A stretch of DNA of 64,000 bases from contig JAZSFC010000031.1 of the NCBI GenBank assembly GCA_045531955.1, forward strand, positions 84,432-148,431, in the 5' to 3' direction. A program made the position numbers and the translations under genes. The notes below the pieces were generated by a model. The model did not search any database. It was not told the origin of the DNA and was given only the letters and a program-made list of their open reading frames with translations. Within the stretch, counting starts at the first letter, position 1, and the number at the start of each line of letters is the position of its first letter. This document shows positions 9,347-18,034 of the stretch, piece after piece. The stretch is from SIG299 sp045531955 (GTDB lineage Bacteria > Bacillota > Clostridia > Lachnospirales > Lachnospiraceae).

Positions 9347-9425
9347 ATCCAAGAGCAAGAAATAGTACCTTGGAAACCCGCTCATCGCTGACGGTTTCCT
9401 ACGGTACTATTTCTTGCTTTTGGAT
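9347..9425. terminator. Long bidirectional hairpin with conserved inner core (copy 1)
   Basis: The outer arms 9347-9369 and 9403-9425 pair over 23 bp with a single G-T. Inside is a second stem GGAAACC (9372-9378) / GGTTTCC (9393-9399) closing a 14-nt loop (9379-9392). It lies between the convergent activase fusion and spoIVB and should terminate both. The inner stem and loop recur in reverse orientation at 38044-38069, while the outer arms are unrelated. Confidence 0.8.
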
Positions 9426-9437
9426 TAATATAAAGTA

Positions 9438-10715
9438 CTAGTGTTCCAGCATATTTTCAATGAATATTCCATACCCTCTGGTTGGATCGTTCACCAGCAC
9501 ATGAGTCACCGCACCAATCAATTTTCCGTTTTGCAAAATCGGCGAACCGCTCATTCCCTGTACAATTCCACCGGTTTTCTTCAAAAGCTCTTCATCTGTA
9601 ATGTGAATTACCAACCCCTTATTATCATTGGTACGACCAAGCTCAATACGTTCAATTTCAATTTTGTACTCTCTCACCTCGGAATCCACCTGACAAAGTA
9701 TCGTTGCCTCTCCCAGTTCAATATCCTGCTTTAATGCAACCGGAACAGTTTTTGATGCATCCACCATGCCAAGCTTTATATGTCCGTATATGCCTTTGTT
9801 ACAATTTTCATCGATTTCACCAATCTGACTGATTCCTGATTGCCGAATGATACCAATGATTTCTCCGGGAGTACCATTCTTTCCTTTTACTACACTCAGA
9901 ACCTCTGCATCAAATAGTTTACCGCTTCCAATTTCCATCATCAATCCGGTATCCACATCCGTAATTCCATGCCCAAGCGCACCAAATTTACCGTTTCCTG
10001 TAATGTAAGTAATGGTTCCGATTCCCTGGGCATCCGTACGAATCCAAACTCCCAATTTATATTTTCCCGAATAATCCTGTACCGGCTGAACTGACACATT
10101 TATTTGTTTTCCTGCACGGTTCACCATTAATTCTATAGCTGTAGAATTAATGGCATCCAGCAAATCCTGTCTGCTGATTCCTGTTTTACCGTTAATTCCG
10201 ATAATATAGTCTCCGCTAAATAATCTGCCCTTTGCAGGTTCTGCATTTGTACCATCTTTTAGCGTTACCGTCCCGGTACCCAATACTAAAATTCCCTCTG
10301 TTTCAATCTGAAGTCCGATAACATCTCCTCCCGGTATTACCTCCGGTTCTTCAATTACTTCCACGGAAATCTCTTTAATCGGAATAAGGCCAAATAATTT
10401 CAATAGAACTTCATATTGCCCCAAAGATTCTGAACTTACTGAAAAAGGTTTTTGTAAATCAATCTCAATCACACCTTCTTCCAACGGTTCCTGATTCACA
10501 TAAAGAACGCCGGTTGCTTCTTCCCCAAATACACTCGCTTCCATAGGTACGGAAAAATCAAAACTTTCCTCCTGTCCAAGCATCAACTTTATTTCAGACG
10601 GTACATTAACTTTCATCCAATAATATCCATAAATGCTAATAAAAATCAAACTGACTATAGATATCAGAACTATCAGCCAGCCCTTTTTCCTTCGCTTGCA
10701 CAACACCTGTTCCAT
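9438..10715 (-). CDS. spoIVB: SpoIVB serine peptidase (S55 family)
   Basis: SpoIVB is secreted by the forespore and cleaves SpoIVFA to release pro-sigma-K processing. The ATG at 10715 is chosen over a GTG 15 nt upstream because GGGAGAG lies 6 nt before it, giving 425 residues. A single N-terminal membrane anchor (~12-33), a PDZ domain (~135-215) and the S55 catalytic domain follow, with His249 in ALGHGITD and Ser389 in QGMSGSPI matching the family's catalytic residues. In most endospore formers spo0A follows spoIVB; here the next gene is the convergent activase fusion, so spo0A has been separated. A sigma-G-like promoter lies upstream. Confidence 0.95.
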   Translation of the reverse strand: MEQVLCKRRKKGWLIVLISIVSLIFISIYGYYWMKVNVPSEIKLMLGQEESFDFSVPMEASVFGEEATGVLYVNQEPLEEGVIEIDLQKPFSVSSESLGQYEVLLKLFGLIPIKEISVEVIEEPEVIPGGDVIGLQIETEGILVLGTGTVTLKDGTNAEPAKGRLFSGDYIIGINGKTGISRQDLLDAINSTAIELMVNRAGKQINVSVQPVQDYSGKYKLGVWIRTDAQGIGTITYITGNGKFGALGHGITDVDTGLMMEIGSGKLFDAEVLSVVKGKNGTPGEIIGIIRQSGISQIGEIDENCNKGIYGHIKLGMVDASKTVPVALKQDIELGEATILCQVDSEVREYKIEIERIELGRTNDNKGLVIHITDEELLKKTGGIVQGMSGSPILQNGKLIGAVTHVLVNDPTRGYGIFIENMLEH

Positions 10716-10755
10716 AGCTTTCTCTCCCACTCATCATCACATTTTGTTCCTTCGT

Positions 10756-10785
10756 TAGTATGGGTGGAAAGCAAGCAAAGTAATC
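10756..10785 (-). promoter_or_regulatory. Sigma-G-type promoter for spoIVB
   Basis: On the minus strand CATACTA (complement of 10756-10762) is preceded at 18 bp by GATTA (complement of 10781-10785). This matches the Bacillus sigma-G -10 consensus closely and its -35 in 4 of 5 positions. spoIVB is forespore-expressed in Bacillus, which supports the reading. Confidence 0.55.
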
Positions 10786-10804
10786 TGCAAAGTCTTCCCA
10801 TGGA

Positions 10805-10848
10805 AAAAAGTAAAAGCAGCGAATATCACTTGTATTCACTGCTTTTTT
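10805..10848 (-). terminator. Terminator after recN
   Basis: The stem AAAAGCAGCGAATA (10812-10825) / TATTCACTGCTTTT (10833-10846) has one C-A mismatch on the plus strand, which becomes a G-U wobble in the minus-strand RNA, and a 7-nt loop. T-tracts lie on the minus-strand exit side (10805-10811 read as T) and also on the plus side. Confidence 0.75.
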
Positions 10849-10864
10849 CTGCACATGTACATTA

Positions 10865-12550
10865 TTATGAATATGATTTGACCTGATTTGCCAAATGTTT
10901 CATTTCTTTTGCATTTTGTAATACTGCCGGTGTGATTTCCGCACCTCCCAGCATTCTTGCCAGTTCTGTATAAATTTCATCTGTATCGAGCTCATGTATT
11001 TCTGTTTTTGTTCTGCCGTCTTCCACAGATTTTTCAATTAAGAAATGTGCATCCGCCATTGCAGCAATTTGGGACAAATGAGTAATGCACAGTATCTGAT
11101 GATTAACACCGATTTGAGCCATCTTCTCCGATACCATTTGAGCTGTTCTTCCGCTGATACCGGTATCAATTTCATCAAAAATCAAGGTAGGCACATCATC
11201 TTGATCTGCCAGAATGGATTTCATTGCTAACATAATTCTTGACAACTCACCACCGGAAGCTACTTTGGTAAGTGGCTTTAATGCTTCGCCTAAATTTAAG
11301 GAAATCATAAATTCACAGGAATCAAAGCCGGATGCATTAAACTGCTCCAATGTTTCAAATGGCAATTCGAATTGCACGTCTGAAAAATTTAGATCCTGTA
11401 ATGCAGCCGTCATGGCAGCTGTCATTTTTTTTGCATACTCTTTTCGAACAGAAGATATTTTTTTACATAAATCAAGACATTTTTCTTCCGATTCTTTATA
11501 GTTTTTGCGAAGCTTTTCTAAATATGTTTCATAATTATTGTATTTTTCAATTTTTTGACTACATTCTTCTTTATATGCAAGAACAGCTTCTATGGTATCA
11601 CCATATTTTCCTTTTAACTGGTTTACCACATTTAACCTTTGTTCCACTTCAAAAAAGCGTTCTCCTGAGTCTTCCATGTTAGATATGTAATCCGCCGCCT
11701 GCCCGTTGAAGTCGGAAAGCATGTCCTGCACACTATTTAATACAGACTCCAAATTCTGAAGCTCTGCATCATACTCCGAAACCTTAGATAAGAAACGTTG
11801 TGCTCTGGAGATTAAATCTTCTGCATTATCCTCTGCTTCTTTGGTAAATCGCAGGCAATTGCCTACGGATTCCACAATCTGCTTACTGTTAGATAATACT
11901 TTATATTCCTCTTCCAGTTCTGTATCTTCCCCCAGACGAAGTCTTGCTCCTTCGATTTCCTCAACCGCAAAGGTAAGGAATGACATTTCCCTATTTCGTT
12001 CACCTTCATCAACAACTGCATTTTCCAGTTCTTCTTTTACTACTTTCCAATTTTTATAGGCTTCCTCCAATTGCTTCGGGAGAAGACCCAGCTGTTCTTT
12101 TGCAAAGCGGTCTAGAAATTTTAAATGAGAAGACTTTTGCAGCAGGGAATGATGCTCCTGCTGACCATGGATATCTATCAGATAGCCTGCTACTTCTTTT
12201 AATATTGCTGCAGTTACCGTTTCTCCATTAATTTTACATACGGACTTACCACTCTCCATGATTTTTCTGGAAAGTACCAGCATTCCTTCTTCCGGATAAA
12301 TTTCACGCTGCTTTAATGCCTCTACTGTAGTAGAATTTAAGTCACCAAAGGTTAATTCCACCAGGGCGTAATCTGCGCCCCGGCGGATGATATCTTTAGA
12401 AACTTTTGCACCGATTGCCGCATTTACGGAATCTATCAGGATAGACTTACCGGCACCGGTTTCACCGGTCATAATATTCAAATGCTCCCGAAAGTCTACT
12501 TCCGTTTCATCTATAATTGCAAAATTTTTCACATGAAGACTTTGTAACAC
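10865..12550 (-). CDS. recN: DNA repair protein RecN
   Basis: RecN is an SMC-like ATPase that gathers and processes double-strand breaks. The 561 residues have the Walker A GETGAGKS at 29-36, a long coiled-coil middle (~150-400), the ABC signature SGGELSRIMLA (~431-441) and Walker B LIFDEIDTGISG (456-467). It is followed by spoIVB as in many Firmicutes, but the gene usually found upstream, argR, is about 6.3 kb away, behind the Ig-like, ORF6N and yebC genes. Confidence 0.96.
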   Translation of the reverse strand: MLQSLHVKNFAIIDETEVDFREHLNIMTGETGAGKSILIDSVNAAIGAKVSKDIIRRGADYALVELTFGDLNSTTVEALKQREIYPEEGMLVLSRKIMESGKSVCKINGETVTAAILKEVAGYLIDIHGQQEHHSLLQKSSHLKFLDRFAKEQLGLLPKQLEEAYKNWKVVKEELENAVVDEGERNREMSFLTFAVEEIEGARLRLGEDTELEEEYKVLSNSKQIVESVGNCLRFTKEAEDNAEDLISRAQRFLSKVSEYDAELQNLESVLNSVQDMLSDFNGQAADYISNMEDSGERFFEVEQRLNVVNQLKGKYGDTIEAVLAYKEECSQKIEKYNNYETYLEKLRKNYKESEEKCLDLCKKISSVRKEYAKKMTAAMTAALQDLNFSDVQFELPFETLEQFNASGFDSCEFMISLNLGEALKPLTKVASGGELSRIMLAMKSILADQDDVPTLIFDEIDTGISGRTAQMVSEKMAQIGVNHQILCITHLSQIAAMADAHFLIEKSVEDGRTKTEIHELDTDEIYTELARMLGGAEITPAVLQNAKEMKHLANQVKSYS

Positions 12551-12571
12551 GAACCAGCTTGCTCCTATCTG

Positions 12572-15500
12572 TTATTTCTTTTTGTTCGGAACTACCGTAA
12601 CTTTACATCTTAACTTTCTTCCGTTTACAGTAGCTGTAACATAGGTTGTACCAACCTTTCTGGAAGTGAGTTTACCACCTACAACTTCTACAATGCTAGA
12701 GTTATCGGAATCCCAGCGCACACCGGTGGTTGCACCATCTACATATAAGGTAACTCTGTCATCGTAAAGATTCATTTCTACGGATGTTCTGCTAAGACCG
12801 ATTACAATCACCTGAACCTGTGCAGTTTTACCAGAGGTGGTCATAGCTGTGATTGTTGTTGTACCGGTACGATGTGCGGTAACTTCGCCATTACCGTCTA
12901 CCGTTGCAATGGTTTCCTCACCGGAACTCCAGGTTAATTCATCGGTAGTGTTATATGGTTTTAATGTATAAACCAGCTTTTTGGATTCGCCGGCAATCAA
13001 AACAATTTGCTTGTCGGAAACCGTAATACCGGTTGCCGGAATTGGTTCGATAACCGTTACCCAGCAGCGGGCATATTTTCCGCTGTTATCCTTTGCTTTA
13101 GCCCAAATCCAGGTAGTTCCCGGTGTTAAGGCGGTAATGGTACCGTCTTCATCTACAACGGCTACTGTTTCATCATCGGAGCTGAAGTTTGCATCGGTAT
13201 AGGTTGCATTGGATGGCTGTATATCAGCCTTCAAGGATGCGGTATGCCCCTGAATAATGGTTAAAGCATTATGATTTAAACGGATGGAAGTTACTTCACG
13301 TACAACCCGGATTTCACAGGTTGCATACGCACCGTATTCATCATCGACCTCTGCACGGATAGTTGCATAACCGTAATTTACACCGGTAACCTTACCGTTC
13401 TGGTCTACGGTACAAATACTTTCATCAGAGGATTCCCAATAAATCGGCATATTTTCTACAACTTCACCGTGGTTTGTTACTGTTGCTTCCAGCACAATGG
13501 ACTTTCCGTAACCCAAACGATAATTGTCCGGTGTAACCGTAACAATCATAGCCGGGTCCATAACCTGAATCAGACAGAATGCACGGAAACCACCGTCTAC
13601 AGTTTCACAAGTAACAATAGTAGAACCTCTGGAAATACCTTCCACTTCACCAAGAGCATTAACGGTTGCAATATCCTCGTTATAGGATGTCCACTTTACA
13701 TCCTGAATCGTAGGTGCTACCGGTTTAAAAATCGGATCAATCTGGAATATTTCACCCACATCGATAATTAAATCGGTTGGATCAAGTTCCAGGGAAATTA
13801 CAGGCTCCAGTACTGTTACCGTACAGTAAGAAGTAACACCGCTTTGGGTTCTTACCGCAATAATGGCAGTACCTTCTGCTCTGGCTGTAATACGGCCGGT
13901 AGAAGAAACCGTTGCTACCTTTGGATTTAAGCTTTCCCAAATTAAGGAAGCTTCTGTACTGTTAATCGGAGCAATGGTTACTTCCATATCGAAGTATTCC
14001 CCACGATCCATGGTCAGTTCTTTATAATTCATTTTAACGCTGGTAGCCTTTTGCTTAACTACTACGTTACAAATATCAAAGTAGGAGCCGTTGGACTCAG
14101 ACATAATCATAATCTGAGTGGAGCCCGGACCCTTAGCTGTAACCATACCGGAATCATCCACAGTAACAACAGAGGTATCAAAAGAAGTCCAAATTACATT
14201 TGGATTATCTACATTTGTAGGATTCAGCACATAGCTTAATCTTCTGGTTTCTCCGGTGTACATTTCAATATCGTGGTAATCCAGTTCCAGGTTTTTAACC
14301 ACATCCTGAATAGTAAAGGTACAATATGTGATTAACAACGGATTATCCTTCGACTGGGCGGAAATGGTTACCGTACCTGCCTTTTTAAAGGTAACAAGAC
14401 CGGTCTGGTCTACGGTTGCAATACCGGAATTCTGGGTATCCCAAATGATTTCTTTATTGGTTGTATTATCAGGAGTAAGGGTTGCATAGAGTTGATAAGT
14501 CTTATGGGACAACGGAATAGTTACTGCTGTCTGGGACAACTTAATACCCTGTGCTTCCTGATTTACGGTTACTTTACAGTAACCTACCACAATGTTTTCT
14601 GCATTTAACGCGGTTAATACAGCAGTACCACCGGTTTTACCCTGAATGGTAACGGTTAAGTCGGTAGAATCGGTAATCGCAAAAATGCTGGAATCGGAAG
14701 ATAACCAGTGCAGGGAGGTACCTGCAATACCGGATGGGCTTACCGATGCTTTGATAGTTTCATATTCATCAATTTTTAATACTACATTGTCCGGAGTCAA
14801 CTTAACGCTGGTAACTGCCGGCTGAATATATACGGTACATACAACAGACTTTTCAACTCCATCGATAACCTGAGAGGCAATAATCTGCACTGGTTTTGTT
14901 CCGGTAGCCTTCTTTGCGGTTACCAAACCGGTTTCGTCTACGGTTGCCAGCTTTTCATCGGAAGATTTCCAGGTGACCGGAGAAGTACGGTCTGTGGTGT
15001 TTGCAATCAGCTGATATGTAGAACCTGTGTACATATTAAGGCTGGTTGTATTTAAGGAAATTTCATCAATTACATAAAAAGTATAAGTAACAAGTACGGT
15101 ACGGTTGCCGTAAGGATCATTTGGCGCGTAGATACTATCCTGCGGGCTTGGACGGTATTTTACGGTAACCTGTACTTCACCGTTGTTTAATGCCGTTAAC
15201 AAACCAACCTTTGCATCTAAGTCTGCCACATACGGACCATTAATGGCATCCACATAGTCAACCTCTAATAATTCGGAGAACCGGGAGGTTGGAACATTGG
15301 AATTACCAAGAATACTGAAGGTATCGCCTACGTTTAAGTATCTAACCGTATCCTTTAATGTTAAATTAACGGTAATATCAAAAGTAACCTTATTCCAGTC
15401 TTCATCTGCATACAGCTTATCTTTGGAGGAATAACCGATTACCTGATAAGTACCTGCCTTTACACCGGTGAAATGCAATAAACCATCGATTTCACTGATG

Positions 15501-16579
15501 CCATAGGTAAGTAATGTAGTATCCTTCTGGGAAAGTAAGGTTCTGCTCTGGGTAGAACCGTTATATGTAATGGAATATACTTCCCATGTCATATTGCTTG
15601 CCGGATTACCATTGGTATATAACGTAAAGCTGTCGCTGGAAGTATCGAATTCGGTATATGGCTTGTACTCATCAAAGCCTGCGCCAAATTTATTGGTACC
15701 GGTTGGAGATACAATAACAGTAAATTCTTCTGCCTTCTGGTCGCCTGTAGTTGGCTTTAACGTAATTTTTGCAACACCGGCACCCTTTGGAGTGATGGTA
15801 CCGTTGGTTTCATCCAGTTCGATAACACCGTCATTTGGCCAGTTCCACTTCATGAGGTCACTGTTTACGGTTCTGTTTTCTACACCTTTTAACAGTACCT
15901 GGTAGGTTTCGGACTGATTTAAAACTAATACCTTACTGTCTGTAGAAATGGTTTTCCAGTGAGTATCCGCACGGTCAATTTCCATTTTTACATTTACGGT
16001 ACAAGTGAAGGTATAAGAATTGGATTTATCTGTTTTGTTACCGGCTTCGTCATAGATTGGCTCTTCAATCTGAACGTTAATAGTTGTTTCACCAGGGGAA
16101 ACAGCGGTGATGGTAACATTGTAGCCAAGGTTGCCGTTGCCGTCTCTGTCTACTCTTGCAATGTCTTTATTACCCGGATCAATACTTTTAATTACAACAC
16201 CGGAATCGAATCCGATTGGATTATCGTTTTCATCTACCTTAGTAAGAAGGAACATGGTGGAACCGGAAATGGTGATTTCATCACCGGTTCTTACTACTTC
16301 ACCACTGCCCGCGGTAGGATTGTAGAATACGAATCCGCCTGCAGAATCCGTTACAGTTTCATCACCCTCTTCTGCATGTGCAGCTCTTGCTTCTTTATTT
16401 TCTAAATAGGATAACAGCCCCTTTGCAAAAAGCGGTTCTACCGGCTTTGCCACCTCGCCGGTTCCTTCCGACCATTCCATGGATACGGATGTATTTGCTT
16501 CTGTATTTACATAGCTGTTACCTGCCAGCAAACAAACCGCCATAAAGAAACTGATTGCTTTTTTCATATGCTTCATCAT
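12572..16579 (-). CDS. Giant secreted protein of tandem bacterial Ig-like (Big_2) domains
   Basis: The start at 16579 (MMKHMKKAIS...) is favoured because GAGAGGG lies 8 nt before it; an ATG 6 nt upstream is too close. A signal peptide (KKAISFFMAVCLLAGNSYVNTEA) is followed by about 14 modules of 80-90 residues, of which the C-terminal ten clearly fit Big_2, each with a pattern such as VTWKSSDEKLATVDETGLV then a Gly-Thr turn. The four N-terminal modules are more diverged. The protein ends in TVVPNKKK with no LPXTG, SLH or membrane anchor. Such proteins act as surface or extracellular adhesins or scaffolds; the ligand here is unknown. Only 21 nt separate its stop from recN, so it may be read into recN. 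Confidence 0.88.
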   Translation of the reverse strand: MMKHMKKAISFFMAVCLLAGNSYVNTEANTSVSMEWSEGTGEVAKPVEPLFAKGLLSYLENKEARAAHAEEGDETVTDSAGGFVFYNPTAGSGEVVRTGDEITISGSTMFLLTKVDENDNPIGFDSGVVIKSIDPGNKDIARVDRDGNGNLGYNVTITAVSPGETTINVQIEEPIYDEAGNKTDKSNSYTFTCTVNVKMEIDRADTHWKTISTDSKVLVLNQSETYQVLLKGVENRTVNSDLMKWNWPNDGVIELDETNGTITPKGAGVAKITLKPTTGDQKAEEFTVIVSPTGTNKFGAGFDEYKPYTEFDTSSDSFTLYTNGNPASNMTWEVYSITYNGSTQSRTLLSQKDTTLLTYGISEIDGLLHFTGVKAGTYQVIGYSSKDKLYADEDWNKVTFDITVNLTLKDTVRYLNVGDTFSILGNSNVPTSRFSELLEVDYVDAINGPYVADLDAKVGLLTALNNGEVQVTVKYRPSPQDSIYAPNDPYGNRTVLVTYTFYVIDEISLNTTSLNMYTGSTYQLIANTTDRTSPVTWKSSDEKLATVDETGLVTAKKATGTKPVQIIASQVIDGVEKSVVCTVYIQPAVTSVKLTPDNVVLKIDEYETIKASVSPSGIAGTSLHWLSSDSSIFAITDSTDLTVTIQGKTGGTAVLTALNAENIVVGYCKVTVNQEAQGIKLSQTAVTIPLSHKTYQLYATLTPDNTTNKEIIWDTQNSGIATVDQTGLVTFKKAGTVTISAQSKDNPLLITYCTFTIQDVVKNLELDYHDIEMYTGETRRLSYVLNPTNVDNPNVIWTSFDTSVVTVDDSGMVTAKGPGSTQIMIMSESNGSYFDICNVVVKQKATSVKMNYKELTMDRGEYFDMEVTIAPINSTEASLIWESLNPKVATVSSTGRITARAEGTAIIAVRTQSGVTSYCTVTVLEPVISLELDPTDLIIDVGEIFQIDPIFKPVAPTIQDVKWTSYNEDIATVNALGEVEGISRGSTIVTCETVDGGFRAFCLIQVMDPAMIVTVTPDNYRLGYGKSIVLEATVTNHGEVVENMPIYWESSDESICTVDQNGKVTGVNYGYATIRAEVDDEYGAYATCEIRVVREVTSIRLNHNALTIIQGHTASLKADIQPSNATYTDANFSSDDETVAVVDEDGTITALTPGTTWIWAKAKDNSGKYARCWVTVIEPIPATGITVSDKQIVLIAGESKKLVYTLKPYNTTDELTWSSGEETIATVDGNGEVTAHRTGTTTITAMTTSGKTAQVQVIVIGLSRTSVEMNLYDDRVTLYVDGATTGVRWDSDNSSIVEVVGGKLTSRKVGTTYVTATVNGRKLRCKVTVVPNKKK

Positions 16580-16652
16580 ATTCATACCCTCTCTCGTAAA
16601 ATTTATCTATGCAATATTCGTTATGTACAATGGACATAGTATTCCCTTACCC

Positions 16653-16682
16653 AATATATCGGCACATTTTGCAAGATATATT
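16653..16682. repeat. Inverted repeat upstream of the Ig-like gene
   Basis: AATATATC (16653-16660) and GATATATT (16675-16682) are perfect inverted copies 14 nt apart, 74 bp before the start of the Ig-like gene. It could be a regulator site or a weak hairpin; nothing else is recognisable in 16586-16792. Confidence 0.35.
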
Positions 16683-16792
16683 AGAGCAGAATACAGAATC
16701 TTGTGCTTATTTTAACGGGAATTCTTGGCAGATGTGTGGCATAAATGTTACAGAGAGGGGGAAATTTTGATTTGTACAGGTTGTATACTCTT

Positions 16793-16813
16793 GAAGTCGC
16801 AAATTGCGACTTC
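16793..16813. repeat. Near-perfect palindrome just after the ORF6N gene
   Basis: GAAGTCGCAA and its exact complement are separated by a single base. The centre has the pattern GTCGCA-N3-TGCGAC (16796-16810). It begins 6 nt after the stop of the ORF6N gene and has no T-tract on the minus-strand side, so it is not a standard terminator. Confidence 0.6.
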
Positions 16814-16819
16814 ACCAAA

Positions 16820-17812
16820 TCAAACCTTTATATCCGGCAGTATCAACAACCTGCTTATTACCGGATGAATCATTGCGGAATCCTCCAACTTATTTATCGC
16901 ACAAAGTTTCTTTCCCGCATCCTTACTGGATGCCCCGCAATGATAAGCCCGTTCTGTAGGCAATCCATAATCAAGCACTATCAGTCTGTCATGGCAATCG
17001 GGATTTGGTTTGATGCGAAGAGGCGGATATTGATTTGCAAAATCATTTACCACTGCGGTTGTTAAAAAACCTTTCCTTCCATATCCGTTTTGTGTAAATA
17101 GGATAACTTCAACACCTTGTTTTTTCTGTGACAAAAGCTGCAGGGTCTTGGTATTCATGTAATCATCCACAACATAAATGCAGGTACATGCTTGCTGATA
17201 AATATCGATGTATGCGGCATCAGCCTCGAACTTTTGTCCCTTATATATTACAAAATTCTTGAAATCCTTATCTGATACAAAATTCTCGTTTATTGTCTCA
17301 ATACTCTTTTGGATATTATGAATATCCTGTTCTGACTTATTTTGTCTATCTGTAAGACCTGCCATATGTACTGACATTTCAGTCATTTTTGCTGTAACTA
17401 AATCCATTTCAGATTTTGTAACAAACTGCTGATTTTGCATAATATAATGACGCATTTCCCGAAAAGCCCGCATAATGAATATACTTTGTTGTTCTGCTAA
17501 TTCTCCTCGTAAGACGGTTGCTAGCATGTAAATACCTTGTTCAGTGAAAGCATAAGGGAATGCTCTGCTTTTCATACTTATATTTGCGGTCGCATTTTGC
17601 GACCGCAAATTCTCTAGTTCATATTCGTTTACCTGAAACATAAAATCTTCCGGAAACCGATTACTATTACGTTTCACCTGCTCATTTAAGCGTTTAACTT
17701 CATAACCATATATTTCCGCTAAATCACTATCCAACATTACCCGTTGACCTCTAATAACATAGACTTTGTTGCGGATATTGTCGACGGACATTAGTTCTTT
17801 GGTTGTTTCCAT
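16820..17812 (-). CDS. ORF6N-domain DNA-binding protein with PLD-like C-terminal region
   Basis: The start at 17812 (METTKELMSV...) has a strong AGGAGGAG site; upstream in-frame codons lie inside the promoter. The first ~130 residues form an ORF6N/KilA-N-type domain, common in phage and mobile-element regulators (VIRGQRVMLDSDLAEIYG, RNSNRFPEDFMFQ, PYAFTEQGIYML). A helical or coiled linker follows (~135-200). The C-terminal ~130 residues resemble a minimal phospholipase D-like fold, with HDRLIVLD close to the HxK(x4)D pattern (Lys replaced by Arg) and a later GASSKDAG. The function is unknown; this kind of gene is often in phage or defence settings. Palindromes lie in its promoter, coding region and 3' end. 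Confidence 0.8.
   Translation of the reverse strand: METTKELMSVDNIRNKVYVIRGQRVMLDSDLAEIYGYEVKRLNEQVKRNSNRFPEDFMFQVNEYELENLRSQNATANISMKSRAFPYAFTEQGIYMLATVLRGELAEQQSIFIMRAFREMRHYIMQNQQFVTKSEMDLVTAKMTEMSVHMAGLTDRQNKSEQDIHNIQKSIETINENFVSDKDFKNFVIYKGQKFEADAAYIDIYQQACTCIYVVDDYMNTKTLQLLSQKKQGVEVILFTQNGYGRKGFLTTAVVNDFANQYPPLRIKPNPDCHDRLIVLDYGLPTERAYHCGASSKDAGKKLCAINKLEDSAMIHPVISRLLILPDIKV
17582..17610. repeat. 13-bp-stem palindrome inside the ORF6N coding sequence
   Basis: ATTTGCGGTCGCA (17582-17594) and its exact complement (17598-17610) flank a 3-nt loop. The centre GTCGCA-N3-TGCGAC matches, with the same spacing, the palindrome after the gene (16796-16810). It encodes NLRSQNATAN in the ORF6N protein. 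Confidence 0.7.
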
Positions 17813-17918
17813 CAAACTCCTCCTACTTTTCTTCCGGTCACAATTTCTGCTCACAAATAACATTGTTTTACTATTCATAGTCAATTCATCCGCATCACAC
17901 GCATTGTGGCATTTATTA

Positions 17919-17947
17919 TTTTTAACACATTGTGTCGCTCTTGTCAA
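17919..17947 (-). promoter_or_regulatory. Promoter with palindromic operator for the ORF6N gene
   Basis: On the minus strand TTGACA (complement of 17942-17947) is followed after 17 bp by TAAAAA (complement of 17919-17924). The spacer opposite the -10 contains the perfect palindrome ACACATTGTGT (17925-17935), a good candidate for a repressor site. The transcript would have a leader of just over 100 nt before the ATG at 17812. Confidence 0.55.
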
Positions 17948-17967
17948 TACTTTTCCAATAAAATAAC

Positions 17968-18005
17968 TAAAAAAGGGTAAACGTTATCCCAACGCTTACC
18001 CTTTT
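17968..18005 (-). terminator. Terminator after yebC
   Basis: The 11-bp stem GGGTAAACGTT (17975-17985) / AACGCTTACCC (17991-18001) has one A-C mismatch that becomes G-U in the minus RNA, a 5-nt loop and six T residues on the minus-strand exit side. Confidence 0.85.
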
Positions 18006-18034
18006 CTTCATATTTCAACTATTCTGTTTCTCAA

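Noticed and set aside
15570..16405. Plus-strand frames inside the Ig-like gene
   Set aside because: They mirror the Thr/Val-rich repeats of the real gene; no start signals.
16793..16813. Palindrome as a terminator for the ORF6N gene
   Set aside because: No T-tract follows on the minus strand.
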